Assembly: GCA_015680685.1 (NCBI GenBank)
Contig: MNCI01020931.1
Location: 228,240 to 292,239 of the forward strand
DNA length: 64,000 nucleotides
Direction: 5' to 3'
Source of the DNA: Gnetum montanum
Lineage: Eukaryota; Streptophyta; Gnetopsida; Gnetales; Gnetaceae
In this document: positions 35,637-49,560 of the stretch, in pieces
Numbering within the stretch: position 1 is the stretch's first letter
Layout: each line of letters begins with the position of its first letter
Position numbers and translations under genes: made by a program
The notes under the pieces: model-generated
Seen by the model: the letters and a program-made list of their open reading frames with translations, nothing else
What the model was told of the DNA's origin: nothing
Database searches by the model: none

Positions 35637-36160
35637 TGTAGGAAAACATGCCTAGTTGGTTGACCCAAGGCTATTTCCCTCAGAAACAATGGCCAAACGA
35701 TCATGGAGATCCTCATAGATTACATGCTTTCACAACCATCATTAAAAAACTACATTAGCCCTAATTACTTTATGTTCTTCGTCACAAGGATATGTAAGCT
35801 CGTGGAGGAGCTTTGGCCTTTATACTTGAGTCACCACCCTTCTCTTTGAGAGTAGGCTTAAGGCTAGATACATTAGAATTGGAATGTGTCTTAGCTCTTA
35901 TAGGTAAATAGTGTCTCTTATGATTATGTGTGCTTATTGTGGTCATGCTTGTGTGTGTTGTGTTGGTCATGTTTCTTATATGATTTCATATGGCATACTC
36001 TATTCGCTCATAACCTAAAGACTAATAGGTAATGTGCACTTATATTGTACATGTAGGTGCTATGACTATTAAGGTGTATCATCTTAGGTCTACTCTGGGT
36101 CTTCTAGCTAATTTTAAGCTCAAGAGTGGTGCCTAATAGTGCTTTTCTAGAGTAGTACCA
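35637..36160 (+). repeat. C2 3' LTR
   Basis: TGTAGGAAAA to about TAGTACCA, preceded by the purine tract. It is the most complete family-C LTR in the window (about 524 bp) and shares its middle ('cacaaggatatgtaagctcg', 'gaggagctttg') with the C1 LTRs in reverse. Confidence 0.75.
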
Positions 36161-36550
36161 TAAAAAATTTAATTTTAATTTTTGATTACATCTTAGATAT
36201 TAGAGTTCTACAGTTTTTTATTTGCATATATGTTACTAGTAACCCATTAAGATTGAATTTGTAACTTGCATTGTAACTTGTAGGATACAAGTTACATGCC
36301 TTAACCAACTGCCCTTGATTATATGATGGTAGAAGGCTTGGTTTCTATTAATAATAGTTTTCCTATAAAGCACAAGTTATAACCCAATCAGTGCACTCAT
36401 ACGATTTGCACCCAAATGTGCTAAGCTTATCAGCAACCCTTGCTAGTCTAGAGGCATTAGTCTAGGCCTTCCTAGAAACCATTAGGGAAAGCCCTACTAG
36501 TCTAAAGGCATTTCTATGAATAAAGGTGGTTTTCATTTTGTTACTACTTT

Positions 36551-36700
36551 GTTGGAACCCTGAAATAATTGTAACATAGGTACACCCTAGGACATATAGC
36601 CTAATTAGAACTTTATAACTTAGCATTGCCTACCAAAATTGAACCTATGATTTACAATTGTGAAATCAAAAGTTTGACCATTAGGTTAATATCTCATTGT
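36551..36700 (-). mobile_element. tRNA-derived SINE copy
   Basis: Starts 'gttggaaccctgaaataatt' and ends 'ttaatatctcattgtta' on the plus strand, matching the full 25805-25952 copy. The B-box complement 'attgaacctatgattt' is present. Target duplication not clear. Confidence 0.65.
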
Positions 36701-36943
36701 TAGTAGTTCTTTAGTTGGGAAAGTGAGGTGTTTTAGCCCAAAATGATTTTTTAACAATAAGTAGAAAAGTTTTCTTTGGACATCATCTTTACAAAAATAC
36801 TTTACAAAGTAAAGTGAAACATTCATAATCATCATTGCATAGTAATATATTTATTGGACAAGTAAATTAAAAAATAATTATGATGTGCTATATAGTATAG
36901 AATTCTAAGGTTTTAATTTCATATATCTTACTCCTACCAATGA

Positions 36944-37080
36944 TGTGTTAGCCTAGTAGTGTGTGTCTTAGCCTGGTAAACCTAGGTCATGGGTTTGATT
37001 TTACTAAGTAGCACTGAGTTATCAACTTCTATAAATCTTCGGGTGTACTTATGTTTCACTTATTTGAAGTTCCAATACAC
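36944..37080 (+). mobile_element. tRNA-derived SINE copy, sense orientation
   Basis: 'gttagcctagtagtgtg' (A box), 'aggtcatgggtttgatttt' (B box), then 'cgggtgtacttatgtttca' and 'gttccaatacac', the same order as the reverse of 25805-25952. Confidence 0.7.
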
Positions 37081-38399
37081 ACCCCCTTCCCCATCCACGA
37101 AACCCACCTGAATAAATAGTAGGCAACTACCACAACCATAACATACCTATCTCTTCACCTACTCTCAAGCCTCTACCATTTTTGCCTTGTAAAGCTAGAT
37201 GCATTCTCTTGTGTGGCTGTTGGTAAGATTCACACTATCAAATTTAGACCATTAGGTGAGTGCTTACCCACTATGCACTTGTTACTAGCCTAGTAATTAA
37301 TTATAATTATACATGTATATGGTATAGCTAAGTTGCCTATCTCAAAATTACCTATGGCAAACAATGTGGAAACAATGATGCCGAATTCTAAGAACCAACA
37401 AGGGGTTCCCCACTCTTTGATCATTTGTATTAAGACCAAGTGGTAGCCTCGACCTAGGCCAAAGTGGATTGTACTTGGAAACTTAGAATTAGAAATGGAT
37501 TCGAGTACTGCTCTTATTGCCCCTTTAATGATCTTATCTATGGATACCACTATTGTGAGCAATTTAAACTTCAACCCCTATTTCTTAATATTAGAAAGGG
37601 GGACAGCCTGTTTTTTACTCTCCCTTGATCTAGCCCTCTAGCATGGATCTTATGAAAACAATCAAATTTCGCTTAAACGAACATTATGTGTCTAGCGAGC
37701 CTCACTAGTTTTGATTAAGGGGATGTACATACTCACTTGCAAGCCTGACAAAACTATTTTATCCTAACTATTCCCATAAAACAAACACTAGTAAAATCAT
37801 TTAACTAACACTCAATTCATTATCATTCTACTTAGCTTCATAAACTTTTCCAAATAAAACACATATTTGTGTGTAGAACTTGAAGGCAGTTTAATTCTGG
37901 CACACCTTTAAAGCCTAATTCTAGCACATCTTTCTAAAGCTATCAAATTCAAATTAAGTAACTATGATGGGTCACTAGTGAAGGCCTTAATGAGGGCATT
38001 AATGACTCTAAGTAGGATGTGAATTTTACAAGTACTAGTACCCACCATAATTTATCTTTTTCCTTCCCATAAATATAAATATAAATAATAGATCTTGTTA
38101 ATGGAAGACTCAACCCTCCTGTGTTCTCACCATTCTTTTAACATTGGCATTTGGAAATTAAATTGTATTATGATTTTTGCTGCTACAATGTGTAATGCAC
38201 TACATTGTTGTGGCTTATGCTATTATAGTTTGTTAGCTAAGCATGGTGATGCAAGGGCTAGTGATCAAGAACCAAGATTGCCAAAATCACAAGTTGTTGC
38301 TTCCATCATGGAGTTGGTTAAACCCTCTACCATCTCCTATTACATATCTCTCCATTCACTTTTTTAATGGTCCTACCAATGCTGCTTGGGCAATGGTGG
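37081..38399. other. No recognised gene; one open minus-strand stretch
   Basis: A 94-codon minus-strand open frame (37290-37574) includes 'GRGYHLVLIQMIKEWGTPCW' but belongs to no family I recognise. Plus-strand frames at 38095-38367 and 38243-38542 overlap and lack motifs. A 'ggtgatgcaagggctagtgatcaagaaccaagattg' segment (about 38243, given here in pieces of a longer phrase) resembles the tandem repeats further right. Confidence 0.35.
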
Positions 38400-38690
38400 G
38401 CCCAATAATATTGTTTAAATATATTTGCTACAAACAAAATCTCTTAAGTCACTTTGGATGGTATGGTAAAGTTGTTTGCTTAGAATATAAATATCTTGGG
38501 TTCAAACATTTTATCCAACATTATTTTAGAAAATCCATGTAATCATGGGACCAATAATATTGTTTTTAAAACATATTTCTTATAAACAAAATCTCTAGAT
38601 GACATGGTAAAGTTGTTTGCTTAAAATATAAACAGCTTGGGTTCAAACATTATATCCAATTTTATTTTAGAAAACCTGTGTGTGTAATGA
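38400..38690 (+). repeat. Two-copy tandem repeat, unit about 140 bp
   Basis: 'ccaataatattgttt' to 'attttagaaaa.cc.tg' appears at about 38400-38540 and again at about 38550-38680. Each copy holds a tRNA-like 'ggtaaagttgtttgctta' and 'cttgggttcaaac' pair, suggesting a duplicated SINE-like piece. Confidence 0.65.
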
Positions 38691-38757
38691 GTTAATTTTC
38701 TGCAATGGACTACATTATGACATTGCATATGATAGCTTTTTCTATTTTTAACATTTT

Positions 38758-38970
38758 TTTTCAGCATAGCATTGCATATCAAAGCTTCCATTTTTTTTTT
38801 TATTTTTTTTTTTATTTTTTATCAGCAAACAAAGGAATTGCATAGCATTGCATATCAAAGTTTCCATTTAATTTTTCTTTTCTTCTCAGCAAACAAAGGG
38901 ATTGTAGCATATTTGGGATTGTAGCATATTGCAATATAACATTGCATGTCAAGAGCTTTATCCATTTTTA
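38758..38970. repeat. Diverged short tandem repeats ('cagcatagcattgcatatcaaag')
   Basis: Three to four imperfect copies of 'ttgcatagcattgcatatcaaagcttcc' (shorter phrases in the last copy), separated by T-rich runs at about 38787-38820. Confidence 0.6.
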
Positions 38971-39109
38971 ATATTTTTTTTTCAAGTAGATCTCAAAGAT
39001 TCAACTTTGTAGATCAAGAATTTTGTTTTCTTATATTGTAAATACCATCCTAACAAACTCTTCCAAGTTTTTTTACCAACTTGGATTGCACAAACTTGAC
39101 AAAAACTTT

Positions 39110-39645
39110 GGTGTTATGGGTATTTTCATCTCATGCCATGGATGCCATAGTTGCATCACTCTACCAACAATGATTGCTGACATTAGCAAGTGGAGCGATT
39201 GCTTACATGAGCAACTAGGAAGATGATGTGGTGATTGCCACATTGAAGGAGATCACAAAATATACTCCCTAGGACCACATGGGCAATGTCATGGGTATTT
39301 TCATCTCCCACCATGGATACCCTAGTTGCATTGCTCTATGGGCAATGATAGCTTACATGAGCAATTGGGAGGATGATGTGGTGATTGCCATGTCAAAGGA
39401 GATTGCAAAATAAACTGCTCCCTAATGTCACATGGGCTACTAGTCAAAAACGAAGATTAGGAAAATCACAAGTTGCTATAGTTATATTACTCTATGGACA
39501 ATGCTCCCTCACATGAATAATAACTACTAGGAAGATGATGTGGTGATTACCTCATCAGAGGAGATCACAAAATAAACTACTCCCTAGGGTCACATGGGGA
39601 GCTGGTCAGAAACCAGGATGAGGAGAATCACAACAGATGAAGGAA
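39110..39645. repeat. Three diverged tandem repeats of about 160-180 bp
   Basis: Units at about 39115-39286, 39290-39445 and 39470-39620 share 'aggaagatgatgtggtgatt', 'gagatcacaaaataaactac' and 'tccctagg.tcacatgggg'. Spacing varies. Possibly derived from a once-coding sequence; frames are broken. Confidence 0.6.
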
Positions 39646-39659
39646 CCTGTCTGATTTGA

Positions 39660-41398
39660 ACTTTTACCTCTCTTTTATGGAAAAATTGCCTTAAAATGTA
39701 ACATGTAAACAAACATCAAATTCACATGCTAGAGATAAACACTTAAAATCAAAAAGAAAATTTAAAAAAAAAAAACAAAGTAAAAATTTAACTTACAAAA
39801 TCAAACTTAGAGTTTCCAAATCAAGAATTTTCCCCTTAAACTAACTTATATCAAACTTATATCTTTAGGTTTCAAAATCAAAACTTATAACTTCGGGAAT
39901 ACTTTATCAAAATTAATAAAGCAAGGTTGATAACACATTCCTTCCTCCTTATGGAAAGGTTATATAAAACTTATCTTACTTAGATTTTCTTTCTTTTATT
40001 TCTAAAATACACTTTGCACTATGTTGAAAGTTGGCCGTTCAACAAATTAAACCGAATAAATGACAGGCTAAAGTGGGAAGTCGCCGAGCACATGCAATGC
40101 TTAACAACATTTTCCAAAACGCTAGACATTATGCACAGATTATTTTTGCACAACTATCACACAACTATCACAATGCTTTGAGTTACGCAGATGCTAATTA
40201 AAAATAGTTCGAATACTCTCATTAAGTTTTGCAGCAAATTTTCCTTGCGTTTCGTAGCAAATTTTTCAATCATCACTCCATGATAAATTAATGTATGACC
40301 ACAACCGCACAGATACACATCTGAACGCTTTGACTGTTTGATATGCAATGAAGCAATAGCCCTTCATTGCACAGAAGTTTGCCAAGAGAGTTGACGATAC
40401 TTGTAATCCTACTTGGTCTTCATCCATTCTGATCAAGAATTGCCACCTTAATTCACTTCATATGTTAGAAAATCTGTAAGTTACGTGGCCTATATTCATG
40501 TTATCCCAACAAAATCGAATAATATCGGTAACCCCTATTTTTATTCAACCAGAAGTAGCAAATATCTTCAACATAAAGGCGTAGGAATTGAGTATGTGGC
40601 TTTGAAGACAACTGTTGTAACTGATGCGCTAAAGATTCAAAATGATAAATCACCAACCCGGATACCCGTGGTTCTGCTCGAACTATTTATCATATTCTGC
40701 TTCTTATCAAAGGAGCGATAAATTCCACGATATTTAAACCACGAAATTAGCCCTGCACTGATAACTACCAGACTCAATTAGACAGCATAGCAAACATAAA
40801 GCAAACTTTTTAGCCAACAGATAAGCCAAAATGCAGACACGGACTCTGATGTTGTTTTTCGAGAATCACAACTAAAAACCTCAATTTGTATTGCAATATG
40901 TGCGTTGCAGATGTCATTTTCCGACCAATGCATTTCATTTTGTAGAATGGTTACGCTGATATAGTAATCCAAAAAATTGGCACATTCAGAATATCCAAAG
41001 CTCAAAGTTACTTTTGAAAATCAATTATGAACTAATTGTTTTCAACTTTAGACGGCAGAAGAGAGGAGTGTAATCATATTTAACAGGTTGCCTAACCTAC
41101 GGTACAAAGATAAAAAGGATCAGATCAAAGTGAATTTATCAAAAAAATTTCCTTGCTAGAGATTCATGAATTAAAATCTAATCTCAGTTTAAACAAGCTA
41201 ATCATAATGCCGAAGTGACTTTTGGATAAGCAATTTAAACAAAGTTAAAACAGTGTAAATGGATCCTAATCAAATTTTACATGTTTCACACCAGAAAAAT
41301 GCTGAAATTTCAATCCCAAAGGACAAAATCTTATAACTTCCTCAATGTTAATTATAACAAGCAAAAATGACGGATGTTTCTGTTCACACCAAATAAAC
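39660..41398. other. Low-copy sequence downstream of eL42, nothing else recognised
   Basis: Unlike the flanking repeats, this stretch does not resemble anything else in the window and has more CG dinucleotides (e.g. 40090-40340). It contains the eL42 3' UTR at its right end (41398 downward). Minus-strand open frames at 40157-40348 and 40778-41005 have no motifs. Conserved non-coding or unknown exons cannot be excluded. Confidence 0.45.
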
Positions 41399-42734
<1,336 letters not shown>

Positions 42735-42832
42735 TTTGAAGGCAGGTAAGGGTCTCTAATTCGATCGACCGTCCCGTGCTCCGCCTCTGAACGTGGAAGT
42801 TCTTCGCTCTGCTGCGCGATAAAACGAAGCAC

Positions 42833-42840
42833 TAGGGTTT
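42833..42840 (-). promoter_or_regulatory. Telo-box (AAACCCTA) upstream of eL42
   Basis: The minus strand reads AAACCCTA about 100 bases before the ATG. Telo-boxes near the transcription start are typical of plant ribosomal protein genes. Further telo-like stretches lie in intron 1 (about 42467-42474 and 42498-42515). No clear TATA box was seen, which is common for this gene class. Confidence 0.7.
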
Positions 42841-42844
42841 AAGG

Positions 42845-44102
42845 CAAAGCCGTTTATGATATGCGGGAAAAGAATTTGTTTCTTCCGTAAATACCGAAAT
42901 AAGGATAAGAAAATAATTTCACGGCCAAGCGAAAGCCTGTGGTGGTAGCGTTTAAGTTTTGGGGAGGTACTTTGTTTTAAAAATTTTGAGTTAAATTTAA
43001 AAGAAATGTTAAATCAAACTTATTTTTTTCCTATAACTGAAGTTTTGTTTTGTTGGGGTGGTTGTGAATGAGAGGTGGCTTGGGTACAACTCACTAGTTC
43101 CAATCACAATTGAGGCTCTTCTATGTTATAAGTCTTAGATGAGTTTTGTATTGAATTAGTTATCAATCTTAGATGAGTATATGTAATTGCTCTAATGGCT
43201 AGAGCATTCATTTTGTGGGTTGTAAATCACAAGTTCAAATCTAATAATGAGATGTTAGCTTAGTGTTAATACTCTTGATTTGGAAACTACAAAATGTTTT
43301 CAATTCAAGTTATACTTTCATATAATTCTTTAATTCCCCCAACTTTCCTTCCCACTTACCCACCATTACTAACATATTATTATATTCTCATATAATTTTT
43401 CTAAATTATCATGTTGGCTATTTATATTAGGATGTACTTATAGTCATTCTTTTGGATTCCAATAAGCCACTTCCTCCTCCCCCAACAATAAGAATCAAAG
43501 GAGAACATAAGCATAAAGGGGGAAAAAGCAATGAATGTGGGAACCCAAAACATTTTAACTAAATGTATCCTTATGATATATAACTAACATGATACTTTTG
43601 GTAGAACTTAGAATGATCATGAAAATGATAGGTAGCTCAAATGGTTAGCTCATTATCTTGTTAGATAAAAGGTTATCAATTTGAATCATAATTGAGGCAT
43701 TGTTATATTCTTCTATACTTCTTCTAAAGTATCAAGTTGACTATATATCTTGGGATGTACTTATAGTCTTCTTTCACATTTTGATACCTTCTCTTCTCCC
43801 ATCCTCCCAATATAAAAGTGTCTTTATGCATGACTTGAACTTGCAACCTCTTGCCCATATAATACTTATTAAATTGCAAAATAACTAGTTTAGCCTCCTC
43901 TCACTGGTAACTTATAATATACAAAGTAACATAAGCTGTTATTTCATTATATTAGAATCCATATTCAACTAATGAGTTTGTTCATTTCTTTTATGATTGT
44001 ATTTTTGTTATATATGCTTGGAATTAATTTATTTTCTAATTAGAAAAAAAAATCGTCTAATTAGATGTTCTTCCCTTATCTAAGGAGTTGCATTTTACTT
44101 GA
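42845..44102. other. eL42 upstream region and SINE-rich flank
   Basis: From 42845 to about 42960 the DNA is still CG-containing, likely promoter. Beyond, tRNA-like SINE pieces occur at about 43178-43260 (plus), 43628-43790 (plus) and 43825-43890 (minus box B 'ttgaacttgcaacctcttg'). No other gene. Confidence 0.5.
43628..43790 (+). mobile_element. tRNA-like SINE copy, second type
   Basis: 'ggtagctcaaatggttagctc' (A box) and 'aaaggttatcaatttgaatc' (B box), then 'cttgggatgtacttatagtc' as at 26108-26285. Ends in a C/T-rich stretch. Confidence 0.6.
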
Positions 44103-44260
44103 TGGTGTTGGAACATGAAATAAGTGAAATATAGGTACATGCCCAAGATATATAGTTCAATCAGAACTTTATATAATTTAACATTGCCCATTGGAATTGA
44201 ACCTATAACCTAGAGCTTCTAAATCAAGTGTCTTACCACTAGGCTAACACCACATTGTTA
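44103..44260 (-). mobile_element. tRNA-derived SINE with near-perfect 17-bp target duplication
   Basis: 158-bp insertion between agttgcattttacttga (44086-44102) and agttacattttatttga (44261-44277), two mismatches. Same body as 25805-25952, with 'ggtgttggaaca' at one end, 'ctaacaccacattgtta' at the other and B-box complement 'attgaacctataacc'. Confidence 0.8.
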
Positions 44261-44454
44261 AGTTACATTTTATTTGAAATTGCATGTGCCATTGAATTTT
44301 GCATTTCATATTTGAAAATAAATATGATATAGATATCCATGATGAGTTCACCATGATCCAAATGATCAACATTAATCATCTTTTTAATTATAAAATCAAG
44401 TCTCAAGAAGAACTTTATGAACAATGTAGAAGAACAAAATATTCAAGTACAAGA

Positions 44455-44885
44455 ATGAAAATTACAAGAATGAATCAATTCAAGTACACATTCACTATAA
44501 TTTCAAAATTTACACCATACAAAGTATTCATAAACATTTCATTTTTATGAGTACTACACAAATACAAAATTACTATTCATTTAAAAAAATTACTACTTCA
44601 ACAAACAATTATATTAATTCTTTGGTAGCTCAACAAAGATAGTGTACACCAACAAACACTAGGTTCATGCAACAAGGATACAATAATTTCAAGTTACCAA
44701 AACAATGTTTCAACAAGGAAAATATTAAACAACAAATAAAAGACATCAACAACTAAAGCAATACCATATTTAGTAGAAGAAAACAATGCAAATTACATGA
44801 ATGAATGAATTCAAGTGCATATTCATGATAATTTTAGAATTTTCACAATGCAAAATATTCATCAATATTTCATTTTTACTCACTA
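44455..44885. repeat. Direct repeat of about 100 bp separated by about 230 bp
   Basis: 'aattacaagaatgaatcaattcaagt' to 'atttcatttttatgagtac' (about 44460-44555, phrases split) recurs at about 44790-44885 ('aattacatgaatgaatgaat' to 'atttcatttttactcac'). Confidence 0.6.
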
Positions 44886-44959
44886 GTTATACTCTATGAA
44901 TGAATTTAGAATAAAAAAACATATTTACAATTCATAGTAGAGTTGGACATAGATACTGT

Positions 44960-45775
44960 TGATGAGTGGCAAGGTACCCCTATGCCCAACTATATGAATT
45001 ACAAGTGTTCACATGTAATTCGGTCGAATTCCATAGACTATAGTTACTAAGTACACTAGAGCTAAATGGTGTGTGCATGTTGTTCATTCGTTGTCTTCCC
45101 AATCCCACCTGTGGAATGCAATTGTATGGTTAAGTGTCACTGAGGCATATGATTTTTATTATTTTGTAGTTTTATGAAATTACTCACCTAGAACAAGAAT
45201 AAAAGTAGGAGTGATTAAAAGTAAAACTGATTAATTGCTAAGGAAACTAAAGTCTAATCTAGCCTAACACAGGTAACCGTTCCCACTTCTCAGACATCCT
45301 AAACTTCGTGCAAACATTGCTAGGCTATCAAACGCTAATTGTTTCTGAGCTACCAAGTGTCACATATATGCTCAAAGGGATCGTTAAATGAATTGCTGCA
45401 TAAATAACATAAATGCAAAATGCATGAAATATAAATGCATAAGAAAGAAAATCTCAAGTGTTGCAAGGAATGGATCAAAGAGCTCATCTTTATTGTCAAC
45501 ACAATGATGTGCTTAGGTACATCAATGCTTGAATAAAGATCTGTTCCCATGTAGACCTCCTGTTGCGGGCACTTGGAAAATATTCTAACTTTCAAATGGA
45601 CAAACTGCAAGAGTTTTGCTACTTGACTACTAAAAACTTACTCCTAATTGTGCGCTTGGGTGTTGTATTTATAGACCCAAGAGTAACCCTACGATATCAA
45701 ATGTATGATATTGCATCTTGGGCCACGATATCATGGCCACCCCAATATCAGAGTGATGAAAAACACAATTTATCA
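44960..45775 (-). repeat. Element E 3' LTR
   Basis: 816 bp, minus-strand reading TGATAAATTG to CTCATCA. A short GATATC array lies at about 45697-45750, the TATA complement at 45666-45673. The purine tract complement tacccccacgac follows at 45776. Confidence 0.9.
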
Positions 45776-47833
45776 TACCCCCACGACTAAATGAAAACTC
45801 ATTCTCGAGTACAGAAGAAGAGGAATAAGTCCTTTACAAAATATAATAGGGGGTGTGAACTCATTTGACTAACATGCAGAGTGACATAGAGAAAACAGAC
45901 AAATACAAAAGTGCCTGAGCATACAATATGATAATTGTGTACAAAATTGGGTATTCATGATAATAGGAAAGAACACCAATGGATCCAAAGGACATCCAAC
46001 CCCTCTTGGCAATAGAAGAATGAGGGAAAGGTAGAAGAGATCTAGTGGTTATGAACAATCTCCCGCGAGTGATATGGTTACATACTCCTTGGTGAAGATA
46101 GTTCTGCTTCCAATCCATGCTTCCCACCGCAATCACAACAAAACCAAGGATTAGTATATATAGTGCACTAGATAATGGTTAAATACCTTATCTTATTGAT
46201 GATTTTATCTAGCTAGGTTGTGATTGTGATAGATTGGTTGCTTGATGTTGTTAGTGGAAAGATTGACGAATGGGTTAAATAAGAGAAGCGATCCATATAA
46301 TTCAGAAAAATCTTAACACAAGGAGTACTAGAAAGAGGGTATTCACAATAATAAAAAGGAGTTCATTACAAAAAATTGTAAAGGTGCGTACAATTGGATG
46401 ACATGGATGAGGTAAATAAAAAGAATTTGATTATACAAATGTCTAAGGGTAAAGAACTTAACTTAACCAAACCAAAAGATATGCAAGTGGGTCCTCCCCA
46501 AAGCAGGCATAAGCCTTTTATGCCCTTGCATAACTTCAAACCAAGGAGTCCGTGGGCACCATGGATGATTAATGGTTACAAAAAGTTAAGTACAAAAAAC
46601 CCAAAAGTAATTGACTGAGAATCCCGACACATCAAACCAAAACATTGAATCAAAACATGAAATCAGCAATGAGGTGAGGTATGAAAAGCATAGATGGATG
46701 ACAAGGAGAGTGGAATGGAGTTCCTAATTATGGTCACATACGGTCCCTTGTGGAGTTTGTGATTAATTGGCTTGGTAGGATCCTTCCTCAATCCAGATCA
46801 AAACCAACCACTTTTAGTGACTTTGCATCGATACTCTAAGGCTAGTGCATCCCTTGAGACACAAGAATGCTCCCACAAAATAACCATCATTCCAAATTGG
46901 AGTGAAGGTAGAAAGTCAAAAAGGGCCTTAGTTAGAGGAGACAAGAAAAGTCTCATAACTAGTGCTTGTAGCCCTTTTATTTGGTCTAAGCGGTGTGCTT
47001 TGAATTCCCATGTTTTTTATTGAATGGAAACCACACCATGCAAAGACCCATGTGTTTTTTGCATTTATTTTGTCCAAGGGGTGTACTTTGAATCCTCATC
47101 TCTTTTTTTTTTTGTAATGAAGACCACACCATGCAAGAAATTATTTCATTTCCTATTATGAAATGACACAGAATGGTGAGAAGCTTACAAGAACACTCGT
47201 ACACATAAGAAAACAGAAAAACATGAAGAATATTGCATCCCTTTGAAGCCACACCCTGTCCAAATCTTTGATTCCTTTTTAATTCTAGAAACTACACAAG
47301 TCACCAATTCAGTAAAGTTATATTAATGAAGAAGAGATTGCATGCTTCCAAAACAAGGAAAACCATAGAGTATGTGGATGGGTGAATGATGTGGACTCAT
47401 TGCCTATTACATGAAAAGAAACCATGTCCCAATCATCAATAACAACATTCAAAGTCAAAAACTAGACATCAATAATCAAAATACAAATAACGCATACCAC
47501 CATCAAGTAGTGCATTACCATTGTACCTGCCACCTTATTAGCAGAAAAAGTAGAGAAACACATAAAACAGAAGCAAACATAACCATAAAAGAAAGTAAAA
47601 ACGTAGACAATAATTTTTGAATATATTAATGATGGTGTAAAACAAAAAGTAAGAAAAGATTAATAATCCTTAAAAATACAAATATGTAAAACAAAAATGT
47701 AAAACAAAGAAGATGAAAACAAAAAGTTTTAAAACCAAAAATGTGTAAAACAAAAAGGTCAAAAACTGAGGAGTCGCCAAACGTGTTAGTATGGGTAGCC
47801 ATCTCCCCCATGACTAAGTTGGAAGGGAGATAT
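45776..47833 (-). mobile_element. Element E region between integrase and 3' LTR
   Basis: Non-coding or highly decayed. Contains the 'LLWGGPT' block (about 46640-46470), stretches shared with B (46730-46830) and the T-rich repeats (47640-47765). The 84-base-wide A-rich plus-strand runs are complements of these. No open frame with a recognised product. Confidence 0.65.
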
Positions 47834-48960
47834 CTAAAAGATTGAGCATGGTTGTCCATTTGGCGAGGTGTTTGTTGAGTGGGTTGGCTTGAGCTCATGG
47901 AAAGGTTTTATTTGTTGAATATTGACTAGTTGTTTTTTGTCTAAGCTATCAAGTTTGTAGATGATCATGGCCCTAGATGAAAAAGTCTCATAAATAATGT
48001 AAGGTCCTTCCCACCATGTTTGGAATTTGATTCGTTGGGGTACATGTGTAGGATTCCAATAAAGAACCTTGTCTTCTAGTTGAAACTTTACTTTTCTTAT
48101 TCTGAGGTCATGACATTTCTTGTTGAATACCTTATGCATCTCGTTGGATGATAGAGCCATTAACCGATTCTCACCTAGCAAGTTAAGACTCATTAATCGT
48201 TCTTTCTATGCTAGACTTAGATCTAGGTCAAGGTCACAGGTTGTGGAGAGTGTATGGAGCTTGAATTGGATGGAAAATGTTGGTAGTTTTTCATACATAT
48301 TTTCATAGGGAGAATAACCTATGGGAAGTTTCCATGTGGAGTGATAGGCCCAAAGGGAATCATTTAATTTAGTGCTCCAGTCCCTTTGGTATTTGCTAAT
48401 GGTACATGATAACATTTTTGTAATCTCTCGATTAGTGACCTCAGCTTGGCCATTAGCTTGGGGGTGATATGGTGTTGCGAATTTATGTTCAACCCCTAAG
48501 CATTGCATTAGCTTCCAGAAAGTGGCACCTGTAAAATGAGTTCCATTATTAGAAATTAATGCACAAGTTACACCAAACTTGTTTACGATGTTTTGTTGTA
48601 CAAACTAAGCAGTAGTGGTGGATGTACAGTTGGTGATGACTATTGCTTCTACCCACTTGGTAAAATAGTCAACTATGACTATTATATATGTCTTTCCATT
48701 TGATAAAGATGCAATGGAACCCATAAAGTCAATGTCCCAAATATTGAATGGTTTAAGAGGTTATATCCATTGTTGTGGCCCCTCCATTCAAGTTGTCATT
48801 CCACCATTCCTCTGGCAATGATCACAAGCGTGGATAGATTGGTGTGCATCCCTGAAGATTGTTGGCCAATAATACCCTGCCATGAGGATTTTTATGGTCA
48901 TGCATCTCCTAGCATAATTGCACCCACAAGGACCTTCATGAGCATCTTCAAGAATGTGCA
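47834..48960 (-). pseudogene. Element E integrase
   Basis: N-terminal HHCC remnant near 48900-48810 ('DAHQSIHACDHCQ'). The catalytic core has 'WDIDFMGS' (48740), 'DYFTKWVEAI', 'NNGTHFTG' (about 48540) and 'YHPQANGQAEVTNREI' (about 48460-48420, the conserved Glu region). The C-terminal part (48193-47834) has a 'WEGPYIIYETF' GPY/F module. The second catalytic Asp of the usual SDNG(T/S)HF motif is changed (SNNGTHF, Asp to Asn). Stops split the frame. Confidence 0.9.
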
Positions 48961-49229
48961 GTTAATTCATATCAGGGACACAGCAATGTACCAGGCCATT
49001 GGGACAAACCTTGTAAAGGTTTTCATTAATCTCCATGAAATATTTGACCTGGTGAAGAAATTATTATTTCTTTCTAGTGTCCAGCCCTTGTAGCAGTTCT
49101 TGCTTAAGTAGATAAGTGAGGATGGTGTGGTATCATTTTGGTTCATCGAGCATTTGTGCATTAATAGCACCTGCAAGGAGAGATTTATTAGGGAATTGAT
49201 TAGATAAAGGGCTCTTTTTCTTCTTGTCA

Positions 49230-49560
49230 TCCCATTTTAGTCGCGATAAGTGATCTGCGATCACATTCTTCACACCTTTACGATCTACCATCGTGAGATT
49301 GAATTCCTACAAAATCACAAACCACCGTATAACATGGGGGCTCACCATTGGTTGGTTCATTAGAAATTTGATGGTGTTATGATCTGTGTGCACAAACACT
49401 TTGTAGCCAAGCACATTGTGTCTAAACTTCTCTAAAGTGAATGCCACTGCCATAAACTCCTTTTCTGTGATGGTGTAGTTGAGTTGTGCACCTGCGATGC
49501 TCCAACTTGCATAGTGAATGTAATATGGATGTTTTTGATCATCCATCTATGTAAGAACTA
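49230..49560 (-). pseudogene. Element E RNase H domain
   Basis: 'YTITEKEFMAVAFTLEKFR' (Glu-containing helix), 'VFVHTDHNTIKFLM' (HTDH motif) and 'VIADHLSRL' at the end (about 49235) are the usual Ty3/gypsy RNase H landmarks. It degrades RNA of the RNA-DNA hybrid. A stop follows 'IRWFVIL'. Confidence 0.9.

Larger units (their letters stand above)
34117..36160 (+). mobile_element. Element C2: internally deleted family-C retrotransposon
   Basis: Plus-strand element. A truncated 5' LTR (34117 to about 34233, starting TGTAGAAAAA) is joined directly to the gag C-terminal part (about 34235-34400). The interior is collinear, in reverse, with C1 (30370-30880), then come the minisatellite (35025-35285), the purine tract gtgggggagag and the 3' LTR (35637-36160). 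The primer site, most of the 5' LTR and the gag N-terminus are missing, so it is dead. Confidence 0.75.

Noticed and set aside
37290-37574. 94-codon minus-strand open frame as a gene
   Set aside because: No recognised motif, no visible splice partners and AT-rich repeat surroundings; kept only as a note.
38095-38542. Overlapping plus-strand frames as a small gene
   Set aside because: They overlap in different frames and include a segment related to the tandem repeats; no motif.
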